A stretch of 64,000 nucleotides of DNA from UPXZ01 sp047974405 (GTDB taxonomy: Bacteria; Bacteroidota; Bacteroidia; Bacteroidales; Paludibacteraceae), in the NCBI GenBank assembly GCA_047974405.1, contig JBKECI010000018.1:116726-180725 (forward strand), in the 5' to 3' direction. The translations under genes were made by a program, and so were the position numbers. Below are positions 62,905 through 64,000 of this stretch, in pieces. Position 1 is the stretch's first letter. Each line of letters begins with the position of its first letter. The notes under the pieces were generated by a model, which was not told where the DNA came from, did no database searches, and was given only the letters and a program-made list of their open reading frames with translations.

Positions 62905-64000
62905 ATGGTTACTAAAAGTGAAATATTGGATGTTGTTCATCAGCAAAGCGATAAATTAAACGCCGAAGCAACTTACGAAAGAAATTTGTTGAGCAAATTG
63001 CGATTAAAAGAGAGTGGATTTGCCAATATCATATCCGGTATAAGACGTTGCGGTAAAAGTACATTGTTGGCACAATTAATCAAGAAGCAGACCGAACAGG
63101 TGCTTTACATAAACTTTGACACACCGCGTCTGTTCGGATTTGACTTCTTAGATTTTAGAGCCTTAGACGACATATTACAAGAGCAGGATAGTATAAAATG
63201 GCTTTTTTTTGATGAAATTCAAACGGTAAAGTCGTGGGAAATATATGTGAGAGGTAAATTAGATCAGGGTTATGGTATTGTTGTTACGGGTTCTAACGCT
63301 TCACTACTGAGTCGAGAATTGGGAACGAAACTGACAGGAAGGCATATATCCAAAGAACTTTTTCCGTTTTCGTACAAAGAATTTTGTGGTTATATAAATG
63401 CCGATCAAGGAAGTGAATCGTTGGCAGTCTATTTGGAGAAGGGTGGATTCCCACAGTATCTCAAAACTGAAAACAAAGAGTTGCTTAGTCAGTTGGTTAC
63501 AGATATTATATACCGCGATATTGCTGTACGATACAATATTAGAGATGAACAATCGTTGAAGAAACTGTTTGTTTTTTTAGTTTCCAATGTTGGAAATTTG
63601 GTGTCTGCAACCAAACTAAAAGGGGTATTAGGTATAAAAAGCACAGCCACACTGTTGGATTATTTTTCGTATTTCGAACAAACGTATTTGTTATACTTGT
63701 TGCCGAAATTCTCTTATTCGTATAAAACGCAAGTGGTCAATCCGAGAAAAATCTATCTGATTGATACCGGATTACAGTTTGCTATGAGTTCTTCTTTTAC
63801 CGATGATTCCGGAAGGCGTTTGGAGAATATGGTTTTTTTAGAATTACGACGTACAACAACCGAACTCTTTTATTTTAATGAAAATAACAAAGAATGTGAT
63901 TTTGTAGTATGCCGGAATGGAAAACCCCGTGCGGTTATTCAAGTTTGCTACAAATTAACCAATGAAAATTTACTGCGGGAACAAAACGGAGTTTTAGAAG
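62905..64000 (+). CDS. AAA_14/DUF4143-type ATPase, 3' end cut by window
   Basis: An ATPase gene open to the window edge (365 codons seen; relatives have about 380-420). Walker A is GIRRCGKST at 45-53, the Walker B region is WLFFDEIQ, the sensor-like motif is TGSNASLL, followed by SYKEFCGY, and then a winged-helix segment and the DUF4143 domain beginning ARKIYLIDTG-like (NPRKIYLIDTGLQFAMS). It resembles the ATPase at 28589 in architecture but not closely in sequence. Function unknown. It starts at the ATG at 62905 after a consensus promoter. Confidence 0.88.
   Translation, partial: MVTKSEILDVVHQQSDKLNAEATYERNLLSKLRLKESGFANIISGIRRCGKSTLLAQLIKKQTEQVLYINFDTPRLFGFDFLDFRALDDILQEQDSIKWLFFDEIQTVKSWEIYVRGKLDQGYGIVVTGSNASLLSRELGTKLTGRHISKELFPFSYKEFCGYINADQGSESLAVYLEKGGFPQYLKTENKELLSQLVTDIIYRDIAVRYNIRDEQSLKKLFVFLVSNVGNLVSATKLKGVLGIKSTATLLDYFSYFEQTYLLYLLPKFSYSYKTQVVNPRKIYLIDTGLQFAMSSSFTDDSGRRLENMVFLELRRTTTELFYFNENNKECDFVVCRNGKPRAVIQVCYKLTNENLLREQNGVLE

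Overview
The window reads as a chromosomal segment of a Bacteroidota, most likely a Bacteroidales-type bacterium. The evidence is an AT-rich sequence, start sites without Shine-Dalgarno boxes, about twenty promoters of the Bacteroidota form (TTTG, 19-20 nt, TAnnTTTG), and family-typical proteins (CarboxypepD_reg/outer-membrane barrel protein, GSCFA protein, DUF4143 ATPases, KduI/KduD with DUF4861, GldJ-free OmpA lipoprotein operon). NifJ (pyruvate:ferredoxin oxidoreductase) points to anaerobic metabolism. PutA, a type II NADH dehydrogenase and an exported superoxide dismutase show that oxygen exposure or respiration is also handled. I do not name a species.

Layout. 0-12 kb: 3' truncated prfA, a cation diffusion facilitator, rpmH with its own promoter and terminator, putA, the recF-rsmG-MBL hydrolase group, NDH-2, nhaA and a lipoprotein. 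12-20 kb: a badly decayed IS481-like transposase, a large outer-membrane barrel protein, exported SOD, a small barrel, an EamA transporter and yebC. 19.7-24.7 kb: the rimP-nusA-infB operon, with a strong promoter, a leader hairpin followed by a U-rich run, and a strong terminator after infB. 24.7-33.5 kb: TPR protein, DedA-aroE-rsmE, a DUF4143 ATPase and nifJ. 33.6-36.9 kb: a cytidylyltransferase, SDR, CDP-alcohol transferase and flippase-like four-gene set that looks like a lipid head-group pathway. 36.9-42.6 kb: def, ruvX, a GSCFA protein, a threonine aldolase, recJ and tRNA-Phe. 43-50 kb: nitroreductase-like protein, cupin, a small pectin-derivative module (kduI-kduD-DUF4861) and a LysR/YeiH pair. 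50-57.4 kb: typA, a three-gene cell-envelope operon and a YcaQ-like/MmcQ-like pair. 57.4-59.3 kb: metK behind a probable SAM-II riboswitch, ended by a perfect 20-bp hairpin. 59.4-62.9 kb: a glycan/acyl-modification locus that is visibly decaying. 62.9 kb to the end: a second DUF4143 ATPase, cut by the window edge.

The strongest unusual signals are in the 59.4-62.9 kb locus. The glycosyltransferase is interrupted by one in-frame TGA. The acyl carrier protein is interrupted by one in-frame TAG that falls where the phosphopantetheine serine should be. The acyltransferase keeps only its first ~80 residues. The ketoacyl synthase, GNAT enzyme and small membrane protein between and beside them remain open. 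Other points of interest are the metK riboswitch, the rimP leader hairpin, the lipid head-group cluster, the exported SOD, and the OmpA/coiled-coil envelope operon.
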